From the NCBI RefSeq assembly GCF_027158205.1, contig NZ_JAPVLU010000047.1:1-64000 (forward strand): a stretch of DNA of 64,000 bases. Direction: 5' to 3'. Source of the stretch: Streptomyces sp. H39-S7. Its GTDB lineage: Bacteria; Actinomycetota; Actinomycetes; Streptomycetales; Streptomycetaceae. Each line of letters opens with the position of its first letter. Position 1 is the stretch's first letter. Below the pieces are notes generated by a model. The model saw nothing but the letters and a program-made list of their open reading frames with translations. It did no database searches and was not told where the DNA came from. Both the position numbers and the translations under genes were made by a program. Below are positions 16,690 to 24,172 of the stretch, piece by piece.

Positions 16690-18378
16690 ATGTCCGTCCT
16701 CACGACCCCGACCGCCGTCCGCACCGCGACCGCCTGGTGGCGGCATGCCGCGATCTACCAGATCTACGTGCGGAGCTTCGCCGACGGGAACGGCGACGGC
16801 ATGGGCGACCTCGCGGGCGTCAGGGGGCGGCTGCCGTACCTGCGCGACCTGGGCGTGGACGCACTGTGGTTCAACCCCTGGTACCTGTCCCCGATGGCCG
16901 ACGGCGGCTACGACGTGGCGGACTACCGCGACATCGACCCGATGTTCGGCACCCTCGCCGAAGCCGAGCAGCTGATCGGTGAGGCACACGCGGAAGGCCT
17001 GCGGGTCATCGTCGACCTGGTGCCCAACCACTGCTCCGACCAGCACCGCTGGTTCCAGCAGGCGCTGGCCGCCGGTCCCGGTTCGGCCGAGCGGGAGCGC
17101 TTCTGGTTCACGGCCGGGCGCGGCGAGGACGGGGAACTGCCGCCCAACGACTGGCAGTCGTACTTCGGCGGTCCCGCCTGGACCCGGCTCACCGAGGCGG
17201 ACGGCACCCCCGGCCCCTGGTACCTGCACATGTTCGCCCCCGAGCAGCCCGACCTCAACTGGGAGCACCCCGAGGTGCGGGCCGAGTTCGAGGACATCCT
17301 GCACTTCTGGCTGAAGCGCGGGGTGGACGGATTCCGGATCGACGTCGCCCACGGCCTGGCCAAGAAGCCCGGCCTGCCCGATGTCGGCCCCGACCCGGAC
17401 CCCCAGGACCTGCCGTACCAGGACTGCGACGACGTGCACGACATCTACCGCAGCTGGCGGCGGATCTCCGACGGTTATAACGGTGAACGCGCCTTCGTCG
17501 GCGAGGTCTGGCTTCCCACGCCCGAGCAGTTCGCCCGCTATCTGCGCCCGGACGAGTTGCACTCCGCCTTCAACTTCGACTTCCTGTGCTGCCCCTGGGA
17601 CGCCGACGCCCTGCGGCGCGTCATCGACACCACACTCGCCGCGCACCGGCCGGTCGCCGCGCCTCCCACCTGGGTGCTGTCCAACCACGACACCATCCGG
17701 CACGTGACCCGCTACGGCCGCCGGGACACCTCGTTCGACATGGGCGACAAGCGGCTCGGCGACCCCAGTGACCTGGTGCTGGGCCGCCGCCGCGGCCGGG
17801 CCGCCGCACTGCTGACGCTCGCGCTGCCCGGCGGCGTGTACATCTACCAGGGCGACGAGCTCGGCCTGGCCGAGGTCCAGGACCTGCCCGACCACCTGAT
17901 CCAGGACCCGACCTTCGTCCGTTCGCAGGGCAGCGACCGGGGACGCGACGGCTGCCGTGTTCCGCTGCCGTGGTCGGGCGGATCGCCCTCACTGGGATTC
18001 TCGCCGGACCGCGCCGCCGCGGCCCCCTGGCTGCCGCAGCCCGCGGGCTGGGAACACCTCAGCGTCGAGGCGCAGGAGGCCGACCCGGATTCGACGCTGG
18101 CGCTCTACCGTGCCGGGCTCGCACTGCGCCGGGAGCGGCTGACCGGGCTGCCGGAGACGCTGGAGTGGACGACGACGGGCGACGGCGTCGTCTCCTTCGC
18201 CAGGGAGGGTGGCTTCCACTGCCTGGTGAACCTCTCCCCGGCGCCCGTCGCACTGCCCTCCGGCGGGGTCGTCCTGCTCAGCAGCGGACCCCTCGCGTCC
18301 GGCCCTGCCGGGTCGGAGCTGGTGCCGGTGGACACCTGCGTCTGGTTCAGCGGCGGAGTGCCGGACTCCGCCGGATGA
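16690..18378 (+). CDS. cytoplasmic GH13 alpha-glucosidase (oligo-glucosidase, GH13_30-like)
   Basis: This 562-residue enzyme has no signal peptide and the full GH13 barrel. The start YQIYVRSFADGNGDGMGDL is typical of alpha-glucosidases. The nucleophile is Asp218 in GFRIDVAH, the acid/base Glu272 in VGEVW and the stabilising Asp334 in SNHDT. VDLVPNHCSD is conserved region I. It should release glucose from imported alpha-linked oligosaccharides. It has an AAGGAG ribosome site before ATG 16690. Its position after the importer and the GH87 enzyme suggests that it finishes breakdown of nigero-oligosaccharides, although GH13_30 members also act on alpha-1,4, alpha-1,1 or sucrose-like bonds. Confidence 0.88.
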   Translation: MSVLTTPTAVRTATAWWRHAAIYQIYVRSFADGNGDGMGDLAGVRGRLPYLRDLGVDALWFNPWYLSPMADGGYDVADYRDIDPMFGTLAEAEQLIGEAHAEGLRVIVDLVPNHCSDQHRWFQQALAAGPGSAERERFWFTAGRGEDGELPPNDWQSYFGGPAWTRLTEADGTPGPWYLHMFAPEQPDLNWEHPEVRAEFEDILHFWLKRGVDGFRIDVAHGLAKKPGLPDVGPDPDPQDLPYQDCDDVHDIYRSWRRISDGYNGERAFVGEVWLPTPEQFARYLRPDELHSAFNFDFLCCPWDADALRRVIDTTLAAHRPVAAPPTWVLSNHDTIRHVTRYGRRDTSFDMGDKRLGDPSDLVLGRRRGRAAALLTLALPGGVYIYQGDELGLAEVQDLPDHLIQDPTFVRSQGSDRGRDGCRVPLPWSGGSPSLGFSPDRAAAAPWLPQPAGWEHLSVEAQEADPDSTLALYRAGLALRRERLTGLPETLEWTTTGDGVVSFAREGGFHCLVNLSPAPVALPSGGVVLLSSGPLASGPAGSELVPVDTCVWFSGGVPDSAG

Positions 18379-18522
18379 CCTGCCGGGACCGGATGCGGCG
18401 GGGCCGGGAGGCTGATCCGCGGCCGGGGCGGGCGTACGAGGGGGAGCGGCCGGGTACGCGCAGCGCGTGGACGGGTCTCCCGCTCGTCCTGGCCGCAGAT
18501 CACGAAGGACGGTAGTAACGAC

Positions 18523-19071
18523 ATGGCGGAGTTCCTGACCGACATCGAAACGCTCCGGAGCCGGGCTCGCCTGGAGATGGAGAAGGGCCCGGTGACCGAC
18601 GCGTACGGCGCGGACCTGGACCGGGTCCTGCAGGTGCTGAACGAGGCGCTGGCCACCGAGCTCGTGTGCGTGCTGCGCTACAAGCGCCACTACTACACGG
18701 CCAGCGGCCTGTACTCCGAACCCGTCGCGGCCGAGTTCCTGGAGCACGCGGGGGAGGAGCAGGAGCACGCGGACAAATTGGCGAAGCGCATCGTCCAGTT
18801 GGGCGGGGAGCCGGACTTCAATCCGGACACCCTGACCAAGCGGTCGCACGCCCAGTACGACGAGAGCCTCAACCTGATCGACATGATCAAGGAGGACCTG
18901 GTGGCGGAACGGGTCGCCATCGCCTCCTACACCGAGATCGCCAAGTGGCTCGGCGATGGTGACCCGACCACCCGGCGAGTGTTCGAGGACCTCCTCGCGC
19001 AGGAGGAGGAGCACGCGGACGACCTGCGCGGGCTCCTGGAGCGCATTCCCCAGGACCAAGGGGGGCTCTGA
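18523..19071 (+). CDS. ferritin-like / bacterioferritin-type protein
   Basis: The 182-residue four-helix protein has all diiron ligands: Glu46, Glu79 with His82 (EEQEHADKL), Glu129, and Glu161 with His164 (QEEEHADDL). This is the pattern of bacterioferritins and related iron-storing ferritin-like proteins. No haem-ligand methionine equivalent is evident, so non-haem storage or DNA-protection roles are possible. It probably oxidises and stores iron in the cytoplasm. The gene is monocistronic, 144 bases after the GH13 gene, and has no iron box in front, so its regulation differs from the siderophore genes at 55.7 kb. Confidence 0.82.
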   Translation: MAEFLTDIETLRSRARLEMEKGPVTDAYGADLDRVLQVLNEALATELVCVLRYKRHYYTASGLYSEPVAAEFLEHAGEEQEHADKLAKRIVQLGGEPDFNPDTLTKRSHAQYDESLNLIDMIKEDLVAERVAIASYTEIAKWLGDGDPTTRRVFEDLLAQEEEHADDLRGLLERIPQDQGGL

Positions 19072-19440
19072 CCGCCCGCACTCCCGCCCGTCCACCGCGG
19101 ACCGGTTCCGCGGCACGCCAGGAACTCCCCGGTGCGCCGCGAGCCGGTCCGCGGTGCGTCGGGGCGGGCTCGGGTCCCCATGGACCGCGGGAGTACCGTC
19201 ATGCCCCGGGAGTTTGCCGCCCGTTGGCGGGGGAAGCGGCATCAGTACAGTGTTCCCCGGCCGGCCGGCGGACCTTCGCCCTCGTGCGGAGCTGAACCGG
19301 CCGGGGACCTGCCACCACGAGGTGGGCTACGGAACGGTGCGGGGTACGACGTATCGTCCGACCGCGAGCGCGGCCGGTGTTGAGGCAGAAGTGCAGGAGG
19401 CGGCCTCCGCCCTGGAGGCCAGACATCGCGGAGATGGCCC
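19072..19440. other. intergenic region without a convincing gene
   Basis: The 369 bases between the ferritin and DUF3040 genes contain GC-rich inverted repeats, for example CCGCGGACCGGTTCCGCGG near 19096, which may terminate ferritin transcription. Short open frames are present, but none has a ribosome site plus plausible protein composition. The promoter of the next gene is presumably in 19280-19420. Confidence 0.4.
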
Positions 19441-19833
19441 ATGGACGCTGTAGAACTCACCGACGAGGAACGCCGGATCCTCAACAGCATGGAAGTCAAC
19501 TTCCGCCGTGAGGGCCGGCTTCTGCGCAGACTGACCAGTTGGGCCGCTCCCGCCGCCCGACGGGTGCGGCGGCCGCCGGTCCGCTGGCTGGTGGCGCTGC
19601 TGGGCGGGCTGGCCGCAGGCTCACTGGTCCTGCTGATCGAAGCGGTGCGCGCCGACGCGCCGACGCTGATCTACACCTTCCTCGGCACCTGGACGGTGGC
19701 GCTGACCGCTCTCGGGGCCCTGACGCGCAGAGCTACCGCCCCCTCCGTCCCCCGCCCCCACCGGCACCGCAAGCACCGCACCCGCCAACCGGACCGGACG
19801 CTCCCCATCGCACCGCGGCACGACGCCCCCTGA
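19441..19833 (+). CDS. DUF3040-like membrane protein
   Basis: The 130-residue protein begins VELTDEERRILNSMEVNFRR, the usual cytoplasmic start of DUF3040 proteins (L-x-x-x-E-x-R-x-L-x-x-x-E). Two transmembrane helices follow (about residues 45-63 and 72-92) and a basic His/Arg/Pro tail. The family is widespread in actinobacteria without an assigned role. GGAG lies 8 bases before the ATG. It converges with the ribokinase gene, 14 bases apart. Confidence 0.7.
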   Translation: MDAVELTDEERRILNSMEVNFRREGRLLRRLTSWAAPAARRVRRPPVRWLVALLGGLAAGSLVLLIEAVRADAPTLIYTFLGTWTVALTALGALTRRATAPSVPRPHRHRKHRTRQPDRTLPIAPRHDAP

Positions 19834-19847
19834 GCTTCGGGGACCGG

Positions 19848-20807
19848 TCAGCCGGCGACACCGTTCCCGCCCAGGATCCGGTCGACCTCGGCCCGGGTGG
19901 GCAGGGACCGCTGCGCGCCGTGGCGGGTGGTGGCCATGGCGCCGGCCGCGCAGGCGCCGCGGAGCGCCTGGGCGAGCGGGTGGCCCAGACCGAGAGCGAT
20001 GGCGAGTCGGGCGCAGAAGGCGTCACCGGCACCGACGGTGTCCACCGCGTCGGCCGGGAAGCCCGGCTCGGTGAGTCGGCCTCCGGCAGCGGCGGCGACC
20101 GCACCGGCGCCGCCGAGGGTGATCACGACGGTTTCCGGTCCCAGACGGCGGAGCTGTTCCGCGCGCGCGGTCCAGTTCTCGCCGTCGGCCGTGGAGCCCA
20201 CGCCGGGGAGGCCGAGCAGTCCGGCCGCCTCGGTCTCGTTGACGATCAGGACGTCGATCTCCCGCAGCAATCGGGTCAGCAACGGGCCGGGAGCCGGCAG
20301 TGGAGCGGCGTTGAGCACGGTCAGCGCCCCCGCGGCACGCGCCTCGCGGGCCGCGGCCAGCACGGTGGGCAGCGGCACCTCGAGTTGGAGCAGGACGGTG
20401 TCGGCGCGGTTCGCGACGGTCCCTCCGGTGAGGGTCCGCAGGGTGCTCTCGTCGAGGCGGTCGTTGGCGCCGGGGGACAGGGTGATGGTGTTCTCGCCGT
20501 CGTGCCGCACCACGATCAGCGCCAGTCCGGAGGCGGTGCCGGGAAGCGTGCCCACCGCGCTGTCGTCGATGCCCGCCGCCACCAGGGCGGCCCGCAGTTC
20601 CACGCCGTGGGCGTCGTCCCCGAGCAGTCCGACCATCCGGACCCGCGCGCCCAGTCGCGCCGCGGCGACCGCCTGGTTCCCGCCCTTCCCGCCCGGCCCG
20701 CGGACGACATCGGCGCCGGAGACCGTCTCGCCCGGCCGGGGGAGGCGGGGCACCGTGACCGACAGGTCCATGTTGAGACTGCCGACCACGACCAGTCGTT
20801 CGTCCAT
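19848..20807 (-). CDS. rbsK: ribokinase-type PfkB sugar kinase
   Basis: The 319-residue enzyme has the PfkB signatures: GSLNMDLSVTVPRLPRPGET with GGKGGNQAVAAARLGA near the N-terminus (residues 9-55) and DTVGAGDAFCARLAIAL at 256-272, where Asp262 is the catalytic base and GAG forms the anion hole. It should phosphorylate ribose to ribose-5-phosphate with ATP. After GDAF the usual Asn/Gly is replaced by Cys, a common variation. ATG 20807 is the natural start. The gene stands without rbs transport genes here (the CUT2 importer at 48-51 kb is remote), so a different sugar, such as a nucleoside-derived ribose, is possible. Confidence 0.82.
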   Translation of the reverse strand: MDERLVVVGSLNMDLSVTVPRLPRPGETVSGADVVRGPGGKGGNQAVAAARLGARVRMVGLLGDDAHGVELRAALVAAGIDDSAVGTLPGTASGLALIVVRHDGENTITLSPGANDRLDESTLRTLTGGTVANRADTVLLQLEVPLPTVLAAAREARAAGALTVLNAAPLPAPGPLLTRLLREIDVLIVNETEAAGLLGLPGVGSTADGENWTARAEQLRRLGPETVVITLGGAGAVAAAAGGRLTEPGFPADAVDTVGAGDAFCARLAIALGLGHPLAQALRGACAAGAMATTRHGAQRSLPTRAEVDRILGGNGVAG

Positions 20808-20863
20808 CGCCGCTCTCCGCCGTCCTTGTCGTCGTCGCGACCGGGTCGCCCCGGTGCGCCGGG

Positions 20864-21301
20864 TCACGCCTCCGCGAGCAGCCCGGTGATCGCCCGGCCG
20901 AACATCAGTCGGCCGGAGCGGGCCGTCAGGCCGTCGAAGAGCCGCGGCAGTCCGCGCACCCGCAGCTCCTCGCGCCACGTGACGCGCGATCCGGCGCCGT
21001 GCGCGCCCACTTCGATCTCGGCCCATCCCAGAACGAGCGTGCCATGCTTCTCCAGGCGGCAACGGCCGGTGCCGCCTGGCGTCGGCGGTTCCCAGCGCAC
21101 GACTTCCATCGGGTCGTCGAACCCGACCGGTCCCAGGCCCGTACGGGCCACGAACACGGTGCCGAGCCCGGTGGGAGGCGGGGTCGTGACGGTGATGGCG
21201 GTCAACGGCACGTGGGCGGCGTGCCGCTCCCAGCGGGTGAGCCGCCGCCACACCTCGTCGACGGGCAGCGGGGAAGAGCGCTCGATACTGATCAAGGCCA
21301 C
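20864..21301 (-). CDS. SRPBCC-superfamily protein
   Basis: The 145-residue protein is a START/Bet v1-like helix-grip fold of the polyketide cyclase/dehydrase type: ISIERSSPLPVDEVWRRLTR followed by WERHAAHVPL at the start, alternating strands in the middle (MEVVRWEPP, LGWAEIEVG, SRVTWREELRV), and a long C-terminal helix (FGRAITGLLAEA). Members bind hydrophobic ligands. It lies 56 bases upstream of the ribokinase gene in the same direction, possibly one transcript. No specific function can be read. Confidence 0.75.
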   Translation of the reverse strand: MALISIERSSPLPVDEVWRRLTRWERHAAHVPLTAITVTTPPPTGLGTVFVARTGLGPVGFDDPMEVVRWEPPTPGGTGRCRLEKHGTLVLGWAEIEVGAHGAGSRVTWREELRVRGLPRLFDGLTARSGRLMFGRAITGLLAEA

Positions 21302-21431
21302 CCCGCGACCCTACGCGAGCGCGCCCGCCGGATGCCGGGACCCGCCGCGACGCCCTGATCCCGGTCCTGCGGCGCCCACGGCGCACGCGACCGCCTCCTG
21401 CGATTCCGCATGCCCTACGAAGGAGTCACTC

Positions 21432-22283
21432 ATGAACGTAGGTCTCGGCCTTCCCGTCGACGACCCCGGTCAACTGCTGAGTTGGGCCCGTCGTGCCGAC
21501 GCCGGCCCTTTCACCACCCTCGGACTGCTGGACCGGGTGGTCCACGACAACCCCGAGCCCCTCATCACCCTGGCGGCGCTGGCCGGCGCCACCCACCGCA
21601 TCCGCGTCCAGACCGAGGTACTGCTCGCGCCGGTGCACCGCACCGCCCTGCTGGCGAAGCAGACCGCCACCCTCGACCGGCTCTCCGGGGGCCGCTTCAC
21701 CCTCGGTATCGGGCTCGGCACCCGGGAGGACGACTACCGGGCGGCCGGGGTCGACGTCCGCCGGCGCGGCCGTCGCCTCGACGAGCAGATGGACGTGCTG
21801 CGCCGCGTCTGGGCGGGTGGGTCGTACGGCGACGGGGTGGGGCCGATCGGACCCGCGCCCGCGACCCCCGGCGGCCCCGAAGTGCTCTTCGGCGGCTTCA
21901 CCCCCGCCGCGCTCGCCCGCGCCGCCCGATGGGGCGACGGCTTCCTCGGCGCCGCGCCGTCACCGGACTTCACCGACCGCCTGTTCCGCCTGGCGGAACA
22001 GGCCTGGCGCGACGCCGGGCGCACGACGAGCCCCCGGCTGGTGGCCCAGGTCAATGTGGCCATCGGCCCGGACGAGGTGGTCGCGGAGGCCCGCGCCAAC
22101 GTCGCCCGCTACTACGCGTTCCTGGGCGACCCCTCCCACTTCGCCGAGGGGGTGCTGGGCACGCCCAAGGAGATCCAGGCCGCGGTGAGCGCGTACACCG
22201 ACGTCGGCGCCGACGAAGTGATCCTCTACTGCTGGTCCCCGGACCCCGGCCAGATCGACCGCCTCACCGACACGCTGTTCTGA
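21432..22283 (+). CDS. LLM-class flavin-dependent oxidoreductase
   Basis: The 283-residue protein is a luciferase-like TIM barrel: MNVGLGLPVDDPGQLLSWAR at the start, GATHRIRVQTEVLLAPVHRT, and TATLDRLSGGRFTLGIGLGT with the flavin-binding SGGRFxLGxGxG motif. It should use FMN or F420 to oxidise or reduce a small substrate. AGGAG precedes ATG 21432 by 6 bases. It converges with the PAP2 gene, 9 bases apart. It is not closely similar to the TTA-containing LLM protein at 35254. Substrate unknown. Confidence 0.8.
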   Translation: MNVGLGLPVDDPGQLLSWARRADAGPFTTLGLLDRVVHDNPEPLITLAALAGATHRIRVQTEVLLAPVHRTALLAKQTATLDRLSGGRFTLGIGLGTREDDYRAAGVDVRRRGRRLDEQMDVLRRVWAGGSYGDGVGPIGPAPATPGGPEVLFGGFTPAALARAARWGDGFLGAAPSPDFTDRLFRLAEQAWRDAGRTTSPRLVAQVNVAIGPDEVVAEARANVARYYAFLGDPSHFAEGVLGTPKEIQAAVSAYTDVGADEVILYCWSPDPGQIDRLTDTLF

Positions 22284-22292
22284 CGGCCGCGG

Positions 22293-23135
22293 TCAGGACC
22301 GCCGGTCGTGGCCCGTCGGGGGTGCGGTGTGGTCGTGGTGGCCGAGGTCGAGCGTCGGCTCGGGAGGAGTGTGCGGGGTCGGGGTGTCCAGTTCGGGTTC
22401 CAGGCCCTGGGCCGGCGAGGTGTGGGCGAGGCCCGCCTCCTGGCGCCAGGCCTGGAACGCGGCGGTGGTGGCGATGAGGAGGGCCAGTCCGAGCAGCCAG
22501 CCGCCCACCACATCACTCGCCCAGTGCACGCCCAGGGCGACCCGGGTGTAGCCGACACCCACCACCGACACCACCGCCGCCGCCCACGCCAGGGGCCGTA
22601 GCCTGCGGGGCACCAGGGGCAGCAGGACGAGCAGCAGGATGCCGCAGGACGTCGTCGCCGTCATGGCATGGCCGGAGGGGAACGAGTAGCCCGGTGCGTG
22701 GGCCACCGGGTCCGGCAGTTGCGGACGGGCGCGCTCGACGGCCACCTTGACCAGCACGCCGATCGACGAACTGAGGGCGGACGTGACGGCGGCCCAGGCA
22801 GCCAGCCGCCAGGCGCGGCGGTACAGCAGCCACACCACGACCGCGGCCACCAGCAGACGCATGACGGTGGGCGACCACGGCCCGTTGGTGAGGAAGCGCA
22901 GCACCGTCACCCAGGCCGGGTGGTCCAGCGCCGCCCGGTGCAGGTTCTCCGCCGCGCCCCGGTCCGCGCGGTGCAGCGGACCCCAGTGGGCCTCCACGAG
23001 GACCAGTACGAGGGCGAACGGGACGGTGGCCACGGCGAACGCCGCCGCGGTGAGCAGCAGCCGTACGCCGAGGCGCTCGTCCGGGCCGCGCAGCCGGTGG
23101 ATCAGGTTTCCGGGAAATCGCGACAGTGCCCTCAT
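22293..23135 (-). CDS. PAP2-family membrane phosphatase
   Basis: The 280-residue protein has five to six helices and the three PAP2 motifs: KVAVERARP, YSFPSGHAM and RVALGVHWASD, with catalytic histidines in motifs 2 and 3. It dephosphorylates a lipid phosphate or undecaprenyl pyrophosphate on the outer membrane face. The His/Pro/Thr-rich C-terminus (about 45 residues) is extra. ATG 23135 is used; the upstream ribosome site is weak. The adjacent BrkB and PAP2-DGK genes on the same strand suggest a lipid or envelope module. Confidence 0.82.
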   Translation of the reverse strand: MRALSRFPGNLIHRLRGPDERLGVRLLLTAAAFAVATVPFALVLVLVEAHWGPLHRADRGAAENLHRAALDHPAWVTVLRFLTNGPWSPTVMRLLVAAVVVWLLYRRAWRLAAWAAVTSALSSSIGVLVKVAVERARPQLPDPVAHAPGYSFPSGHAMTATTSCGILLLVLLPLVPRRLRPLAWAAAVVSVVGVGYTRVALGVHWASDVVGGWLLGLALLIATTAAFQAWRQEAGLAHTSPAQGLEPELDTPTPHTPPEPTLDLGHHDHTAPPTGHDRRS

Positions 23136-23218
23136 GCTGGTGACAGCTACCCGTTCCGGCGGAGAATCATCAGTCGCGGGCGGAGGTGTTCGTACGGCAA
23201 CGTCCCGGCTGCGCACGG

Positions 23219-24172
23219 TCAGACCCCCGGATCCTTGAGAATCGGCCTTTTGACACGGGCACGCACCGCCTCCAGCTGAGCGGCGAACGCGATGCCCAGG
23301 AACAACGCCATCGCCGTGAGGTAGGACCACAGCAGCAGCGAGATGAAGGCACTCAGCGGACCGTACACGGAGTTGAACGAACTGCTGAACTCGACGTACA
23401 GGCTGAGCAGCCAGGTCAGCAGCGTCCACAGCGCCAGGTAGACGGCCGCGCCGAAGGCGAGCCAGGTGTAGCCGGGCTGCCGGCGCCGCGGTGAGCTGCG
23501 GAAGATGACGGAGGTGGAGAACAGGGCCAGGAGGATGCCCACCGGCCTGCGCAGCACGTTCCAGGCCGTCGTCTGGCCCGGCGTCCAGTGGTACACCTCG
23601 GCCGCCGCTCCGGCGATGTCCGCTCCGCTGACCATGAGGATGGAGCCCATGCCCAGGGGTACTCCCGCGAGCAGCATCATCAGCAGCCCGCGCCGGTACT
23701 TCAGGTGGAAGGGCCGGTCGCGCTCCACGCCGTAGATGCGGTTGGCACCGCGTTCGACCTGGGCCATCGCGGTGGTGACGTTCACCAGGGCGAACAGCAG
23801 ACCGAACCACAGCGCCAGCTGCCCGCCCTCGTCCGCGTGGCGGCGACTGTCGGAGAGGGCGTTCCGGACCACGTCGGAGCTCGGGCCGCTGGAGATGCGC
23901 AGCACGGTGAGTTCGGCCACCCGTCCGATGCCTTCCGCGTGCACCGCGGTGGACAGGCCGATGAGGGCGATGGCGAGCGGCACCAGCGACAGGACCGTCT
24001 GCAGGGCCAGTGCGCGCGCGTGACTGAAGCCGTCGGCGTACCGGAACCGCAGGAAGGCGTCGCGGACCAGCTTCCATCCGCCGTAGCGGCGCAGCGTGGC
24101 CCACGCCTCATCGCCCGAGAGCTCGTCCCCCTTGATGTCTCGGGTCTGCGGAACTCGGGTTGCCGTGCCCAT
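23219..24172 (-). CDS. YihY/BrkB-family membrane protein
   Basis: The 317-residue protein matches YihY/BrkB well: a cytoplasmic N-terminus with WKLVRDAFLRFRYADGFSHA before helix 1 (RALALQTVLSLVPLAIALIG), the VERGANRIYGVERDRPFHLK loop, and an SVYGPLSAFISLLLWSYLTA helix near the end. Five to six helices are predicted. The role of the family is unsettled, and the ribonuclease name in old annotations is unsupported. Its first 65 bases overlap the end of the upstream PAP2-DGK gene, so the pair is probably translationally coupled. Confidence 0.82.
   Translation of the reverse strand: MGTATRVPQTRDIKGDELSGDEAWATLRRYGGWKLVRDAFLRFRYADGFSHARALALQTVLSLVPLAIALIGLSTAVHAEGIGRVAELTVLRISSGPSSDVVRNALSDSRRHADEGGQLALWFGLLFALVNVTTAMAQVERGANRIYGVERDRPFHLKYRRGLLMMLLAGVPLGMGSILMVSGADIAGAAAEVYHWTPGQTTAWNVLRRPVGILLALFSTSVIFRSSPRRRQPGYTWLAFGAAVYLALWTLLTWLLSLYVEFSSSFNSVYGPLSAFISLLLWSYLTAMALFLGIAFAAQLEAVRARVKRPILKDPGV

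Noticed and set aside
19132-19383. 83-codon plus-strand frame after the ferritin gene
   Set aside because: No ribosome site, atypical composition and overlap with inverted repeats.
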